This document shows, piece after piece, positions 27,245 through 37,754 of a DNA stretch of 64,000 nucleotides (the stretch's first letter is position 1; each line of letters opens with the position of its first letter). Location: the NCBI RefSeq assembly GCF_000691165.1, contig NZ_ASJD01000002.1, positions 310,001 through 374,000 of the forward strand. Direction: 5' to 3'. The notes beneath the pieces are model-generated. The model did not search any database, had not been told where the DNA came from, and saw nothing but the letters and a program-made list of their open reading frames with translations. Source of the DNA: Bacillus safensis FO-36b. Lineage in GTDB: Bacteria > Bacillota > Bacilli > Bacillales > Bacillaceae. Made by a program: the position numbers and the translations under genes.

Positions 27245-28945
27245 ATGAAATCTCAAGCACAACCCCTAACAAGACGAGGAGCAGAGTTGATTGTTGATAC
27301 GCTGATTGCTCAAGGTGTGACCCATGTTTTTGCGATTCCAGGTGCAAAAATTGACGCTGTATTTGATGTATTAAAAGACAGAGGTCCAGAGCTTGTCCTA
27401 TGCAGACACGAACAAAATGCAGCCTTTATGGCAGCCGCTGTCGGACGTTTAACTGGCAAACCAGGTGTTTGTCTCGTCACATCAGGTCCTGGTGCATCTA
27501 ATTTAGCAACAGGTCTATTAACAGCCAATACAGAAGGTGATCCTGTTGTCGCAATCGCTGGAAACGTCATTCGTGCAGATCGTCTGAAACGAACACATCA
27601 ATCACTCGACAATGCGGCATTATTCAAACCAGTCACAAAATATAGCGTTGAAGTACAAGACGTAAACAATATACCAGAAGCATTAACAAATGCTTTTCGC
27701 GCGGCACAAAAAGGGCAGGCTGGAGCAGCATTTATCAGCTTTCCACAAGATGTCGTGACAGAACACACCACACAAACACCAGTGTCTGCTCACCCTTCTC
27801 CAGAATTAGGTCCTGCACCAGATGCTCTCATCAGTTCGGCTATCGCCAAAATTCAAAATGCACACTTACCTATTGCGATTGTGGGAATGAAAGCTAGTCG
27901 TCCATCTGCTGCACATGCCACAAGAGCATTATTAAAAACACTTGGTATCCCATTTGTTGAAACGTATCAAGGAGCCGGCGTTCTCTCAAGAGAGCTCGAG
28001 TCTCAATATGTAGGCAGAATCGGCTTATTCCGTAATCAGCCGGGTGATTTTCTCATTGAACATGCAGATGTCCTTTTGACCATTGGCTTTGATCCAATTG
28101 AATATGATCCGAAGCATTGGAATCTTCAGCCGCAGCAGCGTCAGATCATCCATGTTGATGACATGCAGGCAGATATTGACCATTTTTATGAGCCAGCGCT
28201 TGAGCTTGTAGGCAATATTTCTGAAACCGTCAAACATCTCGCGCATGACAGTGTTCCCCTTTCTTTAAGCAAAGAGAACATAGAATTAGTCACTGAATTA
28301 CAGGAGCTATTAAGCGACATCGAAAAGACACCAGAAAGAGAAAGTCATCGATCTCATCCACTGGATGTCATTCATACATTGAGACGTCTGATTCCTGATG
28401 ACACGAAGGTCACGTGTGATATCGGATCTCACGCGATTTGGATGTCCCGTCACTTCCGCGTCTATGAACCGAACTCATTCCTGGTGAGTAACGGCATGCA
28501 AACATTAGGCGTCGCATTACCATGGGCAATTGCGGCTTCTATCATGAATCCAGATGAAAAGATTATCTCGGTCTCAGGTGATGGCGGTTTTCTCTTCTCC
28601 GCAATGGAGTTAGAAACAGCAGTCCGGAAGAAAACAAACCTCGTTCACCTTGTTTGGAACGACAGCACATACGACATGGTCGCGTTCCAGCAGGAAATGA
28701 AATATGACCGCACATCCTGCGTTGAATTCGGGCAGATCGATTTAGTGAAATATGCGGAAAGCTTTGGAGCAACTGGACTAAGGGTCAACTCACCTGAGGA
28801 GCTTTCAACCGTCCTTCAAAAGGGTATAAACATAGAAGGACCCGTGATTATTGATATTCCGATTGACTATCAAGACAACCCTGACCTCGCCAGTCAAAAA
28901 TGGCCAGAAGTCTTTCGCAAAAAACATGCAATGAACGTCAGATAA
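27245..28945 (+). CDS. alsS: Catabolic acetolactate synthase AlsS
   Basis: 566 residues, ThDP-dependent, condenses two pyruvates to alpha-acetolactate. N-terminal domain with the catalytic Glu in [11 protein letters not shown], central domain, and C-terminal ThDP motif [15 protein letters not shown] ... ND. It is the FAD-independent catabolic type, given its length and pairing with alsD. AAAGGAG precedes the ATG. Confidence 0.95.
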   Translation: MKSQAQPLTRRGAELIVDTLIAQGVTHVFAIPGAKIDAVFDVLKDRGPELVLCRHEQNAAFMAAAVGRLTGKPGVCLVTSGPGASNLATGLLTANTEGDPVVAIAGNVIRADRLKRTHQSLDNAALFKPVTKYSVEVQDVNNIPEALTNAFRAAQKGQAGAAFISFPQDVVTEHTTQTPVSAHPSPELGPAPDALISSAIAKIQNAHLPIAIVGMKASRPSAAHATRALLKTLGIPFVETYQGAGVLSRELESQYVGRIGLFRNQPGDFLIEHADVLLTIGFDPIEYDPKHWNLQPQQRQIIHVDDMQADIDHFYEPALELVGNISETVKHLAHDSVPLSLSKENIELVTELQELLSDIEKTPERESHRSHPLDVIHTLRRLIPDDTKVTCDIGSHAIWMSRHFRVYEPNSFLVSNGMQTLGVALPWAIAASIMNPDEKIISVSGDGGFLFSAMELETAVRKKTNLVHLVWNDSTYDMVAFQQEMKYDRTSCVEFGQIDLVKYAESFGATGLRVNSPEELSTVLQKGINIEGPVIIDIPIDYQDNPDLASQKWPEVFRKKHAMNVR

Positions 28946-28980
28946 GACTTCGATACATTACATTAAAGGAGTGAGCGGTT

Positions 28981-29751
28981 ATGGGTATGATGCACCCAAT
29001 GAATCAACAGAATGACACAAGACAGCATGACAAACAGCAAGAGGTCTATCAAGTATCGACAATGACCTCCCTGCTGGAAGCCGTATATGATGGAGATTTC
29101 TCCCTCGCACATATTCCTGAACACGGTGATTTTGGCATCGGTACATTCAATCAATTAGATGGAGAGCTGATCGGCTTTGACGGCGCATTCTACCGGCTGC
29201 GCTCGGATGGAACAGCGACACCGGTCACCAATCAAGATTATTCACCATTCTGCTCTCTAGCATTCTTTGAAACAGATATCGTTCATCGAATTGATGCACC
29301 TATGACGTCCAAAGAACTTGAAGATGAAATCGACCGCATTTTACCAAGTAAGAATATCTTTTATGCGGTCCGCATTGATGGATCATTCAAAAAGGTTCAA
29401 ACACGTACGGTTGAAAAACAGGAAAAACCTTACGTTCCGATGGTAGAAGCAGTCAAGTCTCAGCCTATTTTCGACTTTGAGGATATTCAAGGTACGATCG
29501 CAGGCTTCCGTACACCGCAGTACGCACACGGCATTGCGGTGAGTGGATATCATCTTCATTTTATTGATGAAGATCGAAGTGTTGGCGGACACGTATTTGA
29601 TTACACCGTTGATCAAGTCACCATCCGCATTTCTCAAAAACGCCATATGAATTTACACCTGCCAAATACGCAGGAATTCTTCCAAGCAGACATTGATCGA
29701 GCTGACCTTGCACAGCAAATTGCCAGTGCAGAAAGCAGCCCGGATCAATAA
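28981..29751 (+). CDS. alsD: Alpha-acetolactate decarboxylase AlsD
   Basis: 256 residues. Converts acetolactate to acetoin. The zinc site GYHLHFIDEDRSVGGHV (about residues 192-208) has the three histidines of the family. Ribosome site AAAGGAG. Follows alsS by 35 bases in one operon ended by a strong terminator. Confidence 0.95.
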   Translation: MGMMHPMNQQNDTRQHDKQQEVYQVSTMTSLLEAVYDGDFSLAHIPEHGDFGIGTFNQLDGELIGFDGAFYRLRSDGTATPVTNQDYSPFCSLAFFETDIVHRIDAPMTSKELEDEIDRILPSKNIFYAVRIDGSFKKVQTRTVEKQEKPYVPMVEAVKSQPIFDFEDIQGTIAGFRTPQYAHGIAVSGYHLHFIDEDRSVGGHVFDYTVDQVTIRISQKRHMNLHLPNTQEFFQADIDRADLAQQIASAESSPDQ

Positions 29752-29757
29752 ATGAAG

Positions 29758-29787
29758 ACACCCCGTTGATTCCGGGGTGTTTTTTTA
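29758..29787 (+). terminator. Terminator of alsSD
   Basis: ACACCCCG, loop, CGGGGTGT and seven T. Confidence 0.9.
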
Positions 29788-29903
29788 TGCACAAAGATGA
29801 TTTCTTGCACGTGATGTTTTCGTTTCGATAGCAAAATAGAAATTATCCAGTCTATTCGTAATGAAATATGATAGAATATCAACAGAAGAAAGGTGGTTAT
29901 ACG

Positions 29904-30380
29904 GTGTCAAAAGACTATAGCATTCCAAACCTAACATTAGACGAAAGAGATAAACAAATTCTATCCCTATTACACGAGGACGGGCGCATGTCTTATACAG
30001 ATCTCGGCAAACAGGTCGGTCTGTCACGTGTAGCCGTACAAGCCCGCATTCAGCAGCTCATTGAAGCAGGGGTCATTGAACGATTCACCGCTGTAATTAA
30101 CCCCGCGAAGGTTGGCATTCATGTCTCTGTCTTCTTTAATGTAGAGGTAGAGCCAAAATTTTTAGAAGCGGTTGCCCTTCAGCTTGAAAAGGAAACGGCT
30201 GTCACAAGTCTTTATCACATGACAGGACCAAGCAAGCTGCATATGCATGGCATTTTTCAACATGAACAGGAAATGGAGACTTTCCTGACAAAAAAGCTAT
30301 ACCCCTTAGAAGGCGTTGTCAGTGTGGACTGCCAAATGCTCATTAAACGATACAAAAGCCGCATGGGCATGAAATTGTAG
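29904..30380 (+). CDS. ywrC: Lrp/AsnC-family regulator YwrC
   Basis: 158 residues from GTG 29904 (AAAGGTGG 7 bases upstream). N-terminal [22 protein letters not shown], then [20 protein letters not shown]-terminal ligand/oligomer (RAM) domain. It precedes the two chromate transporter halves by 16 bases and probably controls them, as in B. subtilis where ywrC, ywrB and ywrA are together. Confidence 0.88.
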   Translation: MSKDYSIPNLTLDERDKQILSLLHEDGRMSYTDLGKQVGLSRVAVQARIQQLIEAGVIERFTAVINPAKVGIHVSVFFNVEVEPKFLEAVALQLEKETAVTSLYHMTGPSKLHMHGIFQHEQEMETFLTKKLYPLEGVVSVDCQMLIKRYKSRMGMKL

Positions 30381-30396
30381 ACAGGAGTTGAACCAC

Positions 30397-30978
30397 TTGC
30401 AATCATATATCGAACTCATTATCGCTATGGTGCGAACCGGTATTCTCGGTTTTGGCGGAGGCCCTTCCGTCATACCGCTTATTCGCCATGAAGCGGTGGT
30501 GAAATACCAATGGATCAACGATGACGAATTCGGAGAAACACTCGCCATCGCCAATGCCTTACCAGGCCCGATCGCAACAAAAATGTCAGCATACCTCGGC
30601 TATCGATTAAAGGGTGTATCTGGCGCAATTGTTGCAACAGCTGCTCATATTTTACCTACTTGTCTCGCCATGGTAGCCCTTGTCACACTTGTCAGCGTCT
30701 TAAGCTCCTCACAAATCATTCAAAATATGATTGGCGCTGTGACCCCTGTCATTGCGGTTCTGTTAGGCCTCATGGCATATGAATTTGGACAAAAAACGCT
30801 GAAAGGATTCGGCATGATCTTCGGGATCGCTCTATTCCTTCTTGCCTTTATTGGACTGCAAGTGCTGTCCATTCATCCAGGAATCATCGTGATGATCTTT
30901 TTATTTTATGGCGCTTTTCATTTTAAACTGAAAAATCATTGGAATCGGCCAAATAAAGAGAAAGGAGTGTCTTCATGA
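30397..30978 (+). CDS. ywrB: Chromate transporter half-subunit YwrB
   Basis: 193 residues from TTG 30397, chosen because ACAGGAG (30381-30387) is then 9 bases away; a TTG at 30388 would abut it. Short-chain CHR-family membrane protein: RTGILGFGGGPSVIPL and ANALPGPIATKMSAYLGY are the family motifs. About five to six membrane segments. It pairs with YwrA to make a functional two-protein exporter, known for short-chain CHR pairs. Confidence 0.85.
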   Translation: MQSYIELIIAMVRTGILGFGGGPSVIPLIRHEAVVKYQWINDDEFGETLAIANALPGPIATKMSAYLGYRLKGVSGAIVATAAHILPTCLAMVALVTLVSVLSSSQIIQNMIGAVTPVIAVLLGLMAYEFGQKTLKGFGMIFGIALFLLAFIGLQVLSIHPGIIVMIFLFYGAFHFKLKNHWNRPNKEKGVSS

Positions 30979-31514
30979 TCCTGATTCTCTTTTTATTCTG
31001 GGCATTCTTTTTATCCAATCTATTAGGATATGGCGGTGGTCCTGCATCAATCCCGCTCAATTATGAAGAAATCGTCAATCATTTTCATTGGATGACGAAC
31101 GAAGGATTCTCCAATATGCTGGCTTTAGCCAATGCACTGCCGGGGCCAATCGCTACGAAGATTGCAGCATATGTCGGTTATGACGTCATGGGCTGGCCAG
31201 GCTTTATCGTGGCACTGCTTGCCACTGTACTGCCGTCTGCTGTTGGGCTGATTTTATTGCTCAAGCTGATTGACCGCTTTCGTCAATCTCCCGTCGTTAA
31301 AGGCATGACCTTATCCGTTCAGCCTGTCATTGCGATGATGATGCTTTTATTAACATGGGAAATCGGCGGAGATGCAGTGAAAGCCATCGGCTGGACGCAA
31401 TCGCTCGCCATTGCTGCGGTCTCCTTTTTCTTGATGACCAAATTCAAGCTGCACCCTGCCTTTCTGATTGTGGCTGCTTTCTTATATGGCGGATTCATTC
31501 TGCCGCATTCATAA
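30975..31514 (+). CDS. ywrA: Chromate transporter half-subunit YwrA
   Basis: 179 residues; its ATG overlaps the ywrB stop (ATGA). Same family as YwrB: LLGYGGGPASIPLNY and ANALPGPIATKIAAYVGYDV. The paired halves together equal one long-chain ChrA. Confidence 0.87.
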   Translation: MILILFLFWAFFLSNLLGYGGGPASIPLNYEEIVNHFHWMTNEGFSNMLALANALPGPIATKIAAYVGYDVMGWPGFIVALLATVLPSAVGLILLLKLIDRFRQSPVVKGMTLSVQPVIAMMMLLLTWEIGGDAVKAIGWTQSLAIAAVSFFLMTKFKLHPAFLIVAAFLYGGFILPHS

Positions 31515-31546
31515 AAACCGATAACATTCACTGTTATCGGTTTTCT
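31514..31546. terminator. Bidirectional terminator ywrA / ugd
   Basis: AAAACCGATAACA (31514-31526), TTCAC, TGTTATCGGTTTT (31532-31544): a 13-bp perfect stem between convergent genes. Confidence 0.85.
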
Positions 31547-31547
31547 T

Positions 31548-32867
31548 TCACATATAAATTGGAGAAACTGATCTGCGCCCAATCGAATGATACTCGACCC
31601 CAGCCTGTTCTGCCGCTTCAAGTGTATGACAGTTTCGTCCATCGAAAATAAGCGGCCGCTTCATCCATTTCTTATAGGAAGCAAGTGGAAACGACTGAAT
31701 ATCCGCCCACTCTGTTAATAGACAGACTGCATCAGCATCCTTGATCGCTTCTTCAATCGTTTGAGCAAATAAGACTTGATGCGGCAGCTCGCGAGCTGCA
31801 TGCCTGGCAGCAACAGGATCATATGCCACAAGCTCCGCACCTAATTGATGGAGCTCATGAGCGATCGGAATAGATGGCGCCTCCCTCATATCGTCTGTAT
31901 TCGGTTTAAAGGACAGACCAAGAAGCGCAATTCGCTTCCCTTCAAGAGCTGCCCCCAGCCGCTCCTGAATATTTCGGATAAAACCTGCCCGCTGCTCATT
32001 ATTTACTTTGATGACAGCCTTTAGCAGCTCAAAATCATGGGACACATGCCCTGCAATTTGGACAAGTGCATTTGTATCCTTTGGAAAACAAGAACCACCG
32101 TAGCCAATGCCCGCTCTGAGAAAGGACGAACCGATCCGCTGATCAAGCCCCATTCCCTGCGACACCCATTCAACATCAGCACCTGTTTTTTCACAAATGG
32201 AGGCAATCTCATTCATAAAGCTGATTTTTGTCGCAAGAAATGCATTTGATGCATACTTGATCATTTCAGCACTTTTACGGTCTGTTTTGACCATTGGAAG
32301 GTGGAAATCAGCATACATCTCCTCCAGCTGATCTAATACGACTTTTGTTTCAGCTCCAATCACAAGCCGGTCCGCCCTCAATGTATCTGAAATGGCAGAG
32401 CCTTCCCGTAAAAATTCTGGGTTAGATGCAATCGCTAGCGGCTCCTTCCGTCCTAATTCTTGATGGATCAACTGATCGATTTGATCACCCGTTCCAACAG
32501 GCACCGTACTTTTCACCACAAGGATCGCCCCTGACTTTGCTTTTATCCCCATCTCTTTTGCAGCCTGAAACACATACTGTAAATCAGCTTGGCCATCTGC
32601 CTGCTGCGGGGTGCCGACTGCAATCATTAACACATCTGCCCGCGGGTAGACTTCCGCTCCATTTATGTGAAAATGAATTCGTCCCTGCTCAAGATTGCGT
32701 TTCAATAGCTCTTTTAACCCTGGCTCATACATTGGGGGATTTCCCTGTTTCAGCTGCATGACCTTTCGGCGGTCAATATCAATACACGCGACATCATGAC
32801 CTGCCTCCGCTAAACACACACCTGTCACAAGCCCCACATACCCACAGCCTGCAATCGCAATATTCAT
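31548..32867 (-). CDS. ugd: UDP-glucose 6-dehydrogenase
   Basis: 439 residues. Oxidises UDP-glucose to UDP-glucuronate, a precursor for teichuronic acid or exopolysaccharide. N-terminal NAD site GCGYVGLVTGVCLAEAGH, the catalytic Cys in GYGGSCFPKDTNAL (about residue 259) and a C-terminal Rossmann domain GLSFKPNTDDMREAPS. Position matches B. subtilis ywqF. No PtkA/TkmA/PtpZ genes, its B. subtilis neighbours, are seen beside it. Confidence 0.92.
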   Translation of the reverse strand: MNIAIAGCGYVGLVTGVCLAEAGHDVACIDIDRRKVMQLKQGNPPMYEPGLKELLKRNLEQGRIHFHINGAEVYPRADVLMIAVGTPQQADGQADLQYVFQAAKEMGIKAKSGAILVVKSTVPVGTGDQIDQLIHQELGRKEPLAIASNPEFLREGSAISDTLRADRLVIGAETKVVLDQLEEMYADFHLPMVKTDRKSAEMIKYASNAFLATKISFMNEIASICEKTGADVEWVSQGMGLDQRIGSSFLRAGIGYGGSCFPKDTNALVQIAGHVSHDFELLKAVIKVNNEQRAGFIRNIQERLGAALEGKRIALLGLSFKPNTDDMREAPSIPIAHELHQLGAELVAYDPVAARHAARELPHQVLFAQTIEEAIKDADAVCLLTEWADIQSFPLASYKKWMKRPLIFDGRNCHTLEAAEQAGVEYHSIGRRSVSPIYM

Positions 32868-32948
32868 GACACCATCAGCTCCCCATACTCCTTATGCTTG
32901 TAATGACATCGTATGCCGGGAGCTTTCATTCCATTCTTAAAAGCATAC

Positions 32949-32978
32949 AAAAACCCCCTGCCATCACTAGCAGGGGGT
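32949..32978 (-). terminator. Terminator after the 47-residue ORF
   Basis: On the minus strand ACCCCCTGC, an 8-base loop, GCAGGGGGT and five T, immediately downstream of the small ORF's stop. Confidence 0.9.
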
Positions 32979-32983
32979 CACTT

Positions 32984-33127
32984 TTATGAAACAAGACCAT
33001 TTCGAATATGAGCAATCAGATTTTCAAGCATTTCTTTTGTTGTGACATCATTTGAATTTTCACCAATATCATGAGCGTACATCAAAATCTTTAAAAACTC
33101 TTCTTGATTTAAACCCTTATTATCCAT
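32984..33127 (-). CDS. Small protein of unknown function (47 aa)
   Basis: Reads MDNKGLNQEEFLKILMYAHD then a polar stretch and ends RNGLVS. GAAAGGA lies 7 bases before the ATG and a strong terminator follows its stop, so it looks like a complete single-gene unit. No signal peptide, membrane helix or cysteine; predicted helical and acidic. I do not recognise the family; size and composition recall small Bacillus signalling or checkpoint proteins, but that is only an impression. Confidence 0.7.
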   Translation of the reverse strand: MDNKGLNQEEFLKILMYAHDIGENSNDVTTKEMLENLIAHIRNGLVS

Positions 33128-33313
33128 GTCTGTATCCTTTCGAATCCACTAATTTCATTATTATATGCTCTAAGGTTGGTTTATGCAATACTCTAATACA
33201 TCATTCGACAGCTTTTGAAATTTATGACCATTTTCATGAAAAACTTTTTTATAAATCCCCATTGAGCTATAATAAAAGAATTGGAATCTTTTACTTGGTT
33301 AGGAGCGGATCAA

Positions 33314-34921
33314 ATGCTTCAGCACAACATCAACGAAGAAGAAATCAAACAAACAGCCGAACAGATCAAAGAACTTCTTCCTGCAACAGATGAAAACAAA
33401 CAACTCATCAAAAAAGCATTGATTACTTATAGACAGGACAGCGTATATCGGCTCAAGCAAGAGTCTGATACCGAATGGTCAGCTTACGTACATGATGTCG
33501 TGGCAGCAAGAGTCCACCTTCATGTGCTGTTTCCTGTGAGAAGCAGCTGCTCATGTCCAGCAGATGGACTTTGTAAACACATTCTTGCTGTCTTCTTTTC
33601 GCTATACGCTCAAGTAGAGAGTGTGACCGGATTTACAGAAAATTGGTCAGAAAAAGATGAATTACAGCGCAGCAAAGAACTGATTCGCCAGCACTTCCAA
33701 GTGAAGCGCCCAGACGAACAATCACTCCAAAGCTGGCTGACTTTTTTCCAAGAGGAATTTAACCTCTGGCTGAAACGGACACCGAAGCATCAGCAAACAC
33801 CGCAGCATTTGTATTACGGCTATTTATCGATCCTAAAAAAACACGCACCTGCTTCACCTGAATTCAAGAGCTTGTATGCGATTCATACGTCGATCGATGT
33901 ATGGCTGAGGCTTCATGAACTCATCGACCTCGGCCGGCTTGATGCCGAAAAGGACTTTTATTCCATGAATCCATATGTAGAACAGCTCATGAACACCATT
34001 TTCGATTCAGTGGATCATTTGAAGACATACGCCCTTTCCTTTTCCCTCGATCCGTTTCTTGAAAACACACCAACTGCCGTTCGCACACTTCTTCAAATCA
34101 ATGGACCTTTCCAGCATGAACGAGTAGCGGTCTTTATGGAGATTTGGGGCACCATATTAAATAGAGGGAAATGGGTCAAAAAAGAAACAGAAATACTAAA
34201 GAACGCCCAGAAGAAAGAACAAACGGTTGAACGTACCATCGGCCTGATGCACATGGATTATTTACTGAAAGAAGACGAAAGCCTCTTTCAGCAATTACAG
34301 CTGCTCAATGCGGATATGCTGCCTAATGTGCTCAATTGGCTGAAGGATCTCACAAACCGAAAGGACTGGAAGCGGCTCAAGCTCTGGTATCATGAAATCA
34401 CCTATATATTAGAGGAATATTGCCAGCTCGACCTTTCCTACAGAGAACTGCGAGGAGCCGTCAGTGATTTCTTCTTTTATTTAGATGCATATTTTAAGCA
34501 AACGAAGGATCATCATTTATATGAACGTTATCTCCAAATCTGTATGCCCTATGCGTTTACAGAATACAGTCAGCTTTTGTATGCACAGCAGCGTTATGCG
34601 GAATGGATTGAGATTCACAGCCTTGTTGGTTTCTCCATTAGTGAACTGGAGAAGGATTTGATCAAACAGATTGCAAAAGAGGAGCCGGAAGCCCTCATTC
34701 CATCGTACCACCGTGAAATCTCACTGCTTCTCGATCAAAAGAATCGAAGTGCTTATCGAGAGTCTGTGAAAATGCTGAAGAAACTGCGTACGCTTTATCA
34801 TAAAACGAAAAAAACCGTGATCTGGGAAAGGTATGTAAAGCAGCTGCAAGATTCAACAAAACGGCTGCGTGCGTTCCAAGAGGAAATGAAGAAAGGAAAA
34901 TTGATTGATGACACGCCATAA
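33314..34921 (+). CDS. ywqB: SWIM zinc-finger protein YwqB
   Basis: 535 residues from ATG 33314 (TTAGGAGCGG 5 bases upstream). A SWIM finger CSCPADGLCKH (CxCxnCxH) is near residue 75; the rest is helical and charged. SWIM proteins often accompany SNF2 helicases, and the next gene, overlapping by 14 bases, is one. Function is probably DNA-related, unproven. Confidence 0.88.
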   Translation: MLQHNINEEEIKQTAEQIKELLPATDENKQLIKKALITYRQDSVYRLKQESDTEWSAYVHDVVAARVHLHVLFPVRSSCSCPADGLCKHILAVFFSLYAQVESVTGFTENWSEKDELQRSKELIRQHFQVKRPDEQSLQSWLTFFQEEFNLWLKRTPKHQQTPQHLYYGYLSILKKHAPASPEFKSLYAIHTSIDVWLRLHELIDLGRLDAEKDFYSMNPYVEQLMNTIFDSVDHLKTYALSFSLDPFLENTPTAVRTLLQINGPFQHERVAVFMEIWGTILNRGKWVKKETEILKNAQKKEQTVERTIGLMHMDYLLKEDESLFQQLQLLNADMLPNVLNWLKDLTNRKDWKRLKLWYHEITYILEEYCQLDLSYRELRGAVSDFFFYLDAYFKQTKDHHLYERYLQICMPYAFTEYSQLLYAQQRYAEWIEIHSLVGFSISELEKDLIKQIAKEEPEALIPSYHREISLLLDQKNRSAYRESVKMLKKLRTLYHKTKKTVIWERYVKQLQDSTKRLRAFQEEMKKGKLIDDTP

Positions 34922-37685
34922 ACAAATTGTCATTCATGCAGAACAAACTGAAGATTTCTCTTTCACCATTTCAGCGCAAGCAGAGGACGGACACCCTGTT
35001 CCGCTTAATGAAATGAAGAGGCAGCTTTTCCAATGGCACGAATCTTCTTTCTACGGAACATTTTTAGAAGATGTCAGCTTTATTGGCACTCCTGCCTTTC
35101 TGTTAAGCCCTTGGATGACCGTTGAATTGCTAGGAAAAAATTCATTTAATACGTTTAGTCATGTGACATTAACGGATGAAACGGAACCACTGATGAAGAC
35201 TGCCTCCACCATTTACGAATTCATCGAGGACGAAGATTTCGTGCCCGATTATGAGGCGTGGACAAAAGGCGAGCTTCGGTTTAAAGATAAAGAAGGCCTA
35301 TTAGATGGTTATACGGCTGATTGGTTCTCCTTTGCTGTACAGGATTACATTCAGTATGATGATGCCTTGCAGCACAAATGGGAACTCATGAACGCACAAT
35401 CGCCTGCGCTCTCAACCTTCCAAGGACATTTTCTAGATGAGCAGGATTTCTTGGAGACGATTGGCTGGATAGATGATGAGACGCCGTTCACTGTCGGCTT
35501 GCGCTTAAATGAACCGGATTTTGACGGAGATGATTGGAAAATCGAATTGTTTTTGCGGGACAAGAAAAACAGTGACCTTCACTTTTTTGAAGGCATTCGT
35601 TCATTGAAAAGATCTTGGCATCCGTATCAAGATAAAATTTCAAGAGAGCTGGAACGATTCAGTCAAATCGTCCCTTGGCTTTCTTTCACATCTGGCACCA
35701 CACTTATGTCAGAAGAAGAAGCATGGCTCTTCCTATCTGAAGCAAGTGAAACACTTGTCAATATGGGCATTGAGATTCTGCTCCCATCGTGGTGGCAAAT
35801 TGTTAAAGACAGCACGATGATGTTAAAAGCAAGGATTTCTTCTACACCGCGAGGCGAATCGCATGTCGGAATGGACGCATTAATGGACTTTAATTGGCGC
35901 TTTGCTACAAACGGCATTGAACTAACAGAAGATGAGTTCAACGAACTTGTCCAAAGCAAACGGCGCCTTGTCAACATTCGAGGACAATGGATCAAAATAG
36001 ACCCGACCTTCATTCAGCAAATGAAAAAGTGGATGGAGCGTGCCGAAAATGAAGGGCTTCACATGTCTGATATTTTGTCACGCGAACTGGCAGATCAAGA
36101 AGCTTCCTCTGAATCGATTCCAGAACTACTAGACAGTTCAGCATTTGCCCATATTCAATTTGAACTTTCATCGCAATTAAGAGGGCTTGTCCACCAATTA
36201 AATGATTCGCACGAGCTGCCTTCTTACGAAATGAGTGAGTCCTTCAAAGGCACACTGCGTCCGTATCAGCAGCATGGCGTGAATTGGCTTTTATTTTTAA
36301 GATCTCATGGATTTGGGGCTTGTTTAGCAGATGATATGGGTCTTGGAAAAACGATTCAAATGATCGCGTATTTCACGTATTTGAAGGAGCAGGAGCAAAA
36401 TGCCGCTCCATCTCTCATCATTGCGCCGACCTCTGTTTTAGGAAACTGGCAGCGAGAGCTCGAAACATTCGCACCACATTTGAAGGTTGCCCTGCATTAT
36501 GGCCCATCGCGTCCACAGGGAGAGGACTTCACAAAAGCATACAAGTCAACAGATATTGTTCTGACGTCTTATGGACTCTCACATTCTGATCGTGATGAAT
36601 TAACGGCAGCAAAGTGGAATACCATTTGCTTAGACGAAGCCCAAAACATCAAGAACGCCCATACGAAACAATCGAGAGCGATTAGACAGCTCAAAGGACA
36701 GCATCACATTGCCCTCAGCGGGACACCAATGGAAAACCGTTTGACAGAGCTTTGGTCCATATTCGACTTCGTCAACAAAGGATATCTCGGCAGCCTGACC
36801 AGCTTCCATAAAAAGTTCGTCCTTCCGATTGAAAAAGACCGTGAAGAAAAAAGAATTGAACAGCTCCAGCAGCTGATCAAACCATTTTTATTAAGACGAA
36901 CAAAACAAGATGAAGAGGTTGCCCTGAACCTGCCTGAGAAACTCGAAGAAAAAGAATTCATTCCGCTCTCCGCTGAGCAGGCGTCTTTATATGAACAGCT
37001 TGTGAAGGATACATTTGAACACATGGCATCATTAACAGGGATGCATCGAAAAGCCATTATTTTAAGTATGCTTGGCAGACTCAAACAGATTTGTGATCAC
37101 CCTGCGCTCTATTTAAAAGAGAGCGGAACAGATGTGAAACTGCTGAAACGTTCGTTAAAAATGGATAAACTCGCAGAGCTGTTAAAAGTGATACATGAGC
37201 AAGGAGAAAGCTGTCTCATCTTTACGCAGTATATTGAAATGGGCAACATGATCAAGCAGCTGGCAGAAAAGATGTTTGGAGAACCGGTCCAATTTTTAAA
37301 TGGCAGCCTCTCAAAACAAGAGCGGGACAAAATGGTGGACCGCTTCCAGAAGAAAGAATTCAACATCTTAATTCTCTCTTTAAAGGCAGGAGGAACAGGA
37401 CTCAATCTAACCGCTGCAAACCATGTCATTCACTACGATAGATGGTGGAATCCTGCTGTGGAAAACCAAGCGACAGACCGAGCTTATCGGATTGGACAAA
37501 AACGATTTGTTCACGTCCATAAGATGATCACAACGGGCACAATCGAGGAAAAAATCGATCAAATGCTCGAAACAAAACAAACATTAAATGATCAAATTAT
37601 CCAAAGCGAGAGCTGGATTACAGAGCTATCGACAAACGAACTAGAAGACTTATTTACCTTAAGTGCCGCCGCTCAATCATCTTAA
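34908..37685 (+). CDS. ywqA: SNF2-family helicase YwqA
   Basis: 925 residues from ATG 34908 (AAAGGA about 13 bases upstream, within ywqB; a TTG at 34905 is less likely). An N-terminal bacterial SNF2-associated domain precedes the ATPase: LADDMGLGKTIQ (motif I), LDEAQNIKN (II), LSGTPMENRL (III), LSLKAGGTGLNLT (V) and DRAYRIGQ (VI). A DNA translocase, possibly for repair, working with YwqB. Confidence 0.92.
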   Translation: MTRHKQIVIHAEQTEDFSFTISAQAEDGHPVPLNEMKRQLFQWHESSFYGTFLEDVSFIGTPAFLLSPWMTVELLGKNSFNTFSHVTLTDETEPLMKTASTIYEFIEDEDFVPDYEAWTKGELRFKDKEGLLDGYTADWFSFAVQDYIQYDDALQHKWELMNAQSPALSTFQGHFLDEQDFLETIGWIDDETPFTVGLRLNEPDFDGDDWKIELFLRDKKNSDLHFFEGIRSLKRSWHPYQDKISRELERFSQIVPWLSFTSGTTLMSEEEAWLFLSEASETLVNMGIEILLPSWWQIVKDSTMMLKARISSTPRGESHVGMDALMDFNWRFATNGIELTEDEFNELVQSKRRLVNIRGQWIKIDPTFIQQMKKWMERAENEGLHMSDILSRELADQEASSESIPELLDSSAFAHIQFELSSQLRGLVHQLNDSHELPSYEMSESFKGTLRPYQQHGVNWLLFLRSHGFGACLADDMGLGKTIQMIAYFTYLKEQEQNAAPSLIIAPTSVLGNWQRELETFAPHLKVALHYGPSRPQGEDFTKAYKSTDIVLTSYGLSHSDRDELTAAKWNTICLDEAQNIKNAHTKQSRAIRQLKGQHHIALSGTPMENRLTELWSIFDFVNKGYLGSLTSFHKKFVLPIEKDREEKRIEQLQQLIKPFLLRRTKQDEEVALNLPEKLEEKEFIPLSAEQASLYEQLVKDTFEHMASLTGMHRKAIILSMLGRLKQICDHPALYLKESGTDVKLLKRSLKMDKLAELLKVIHEQGESCLIFTQYIEMGNMIKQLAEKMFGEPVQFLNGSLSKQERDKMVDRFQKKEFNILILSLKAGGTGLNLTAANHVIHYDRWWNPAVENQATDRAYRIGQKRFVHVHKMITTGTIEEKIDQMLETKQTLNDQIIQSESWITELSTNELEDLFTLSAAAQSS

Positions 37686-37692
37686 TCACAGC

Positions 37693-37736
37693 AAAAAGAG
37701 GACTTTTCTCAAGCCTAATGAAAAGTCCTCTTTTTT
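37693..37736. terminator. Bidirectional terminator ywqA / LOV gene
   Basis: AAAAAGAGGACTTTTC and GAAAAGTCCTCTTTTT, a 16-bp perfect stem with an 11-base loop. Confidence 0.9.
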
Positions 37737-37754
37737 ATTTCATATAAACGTATG

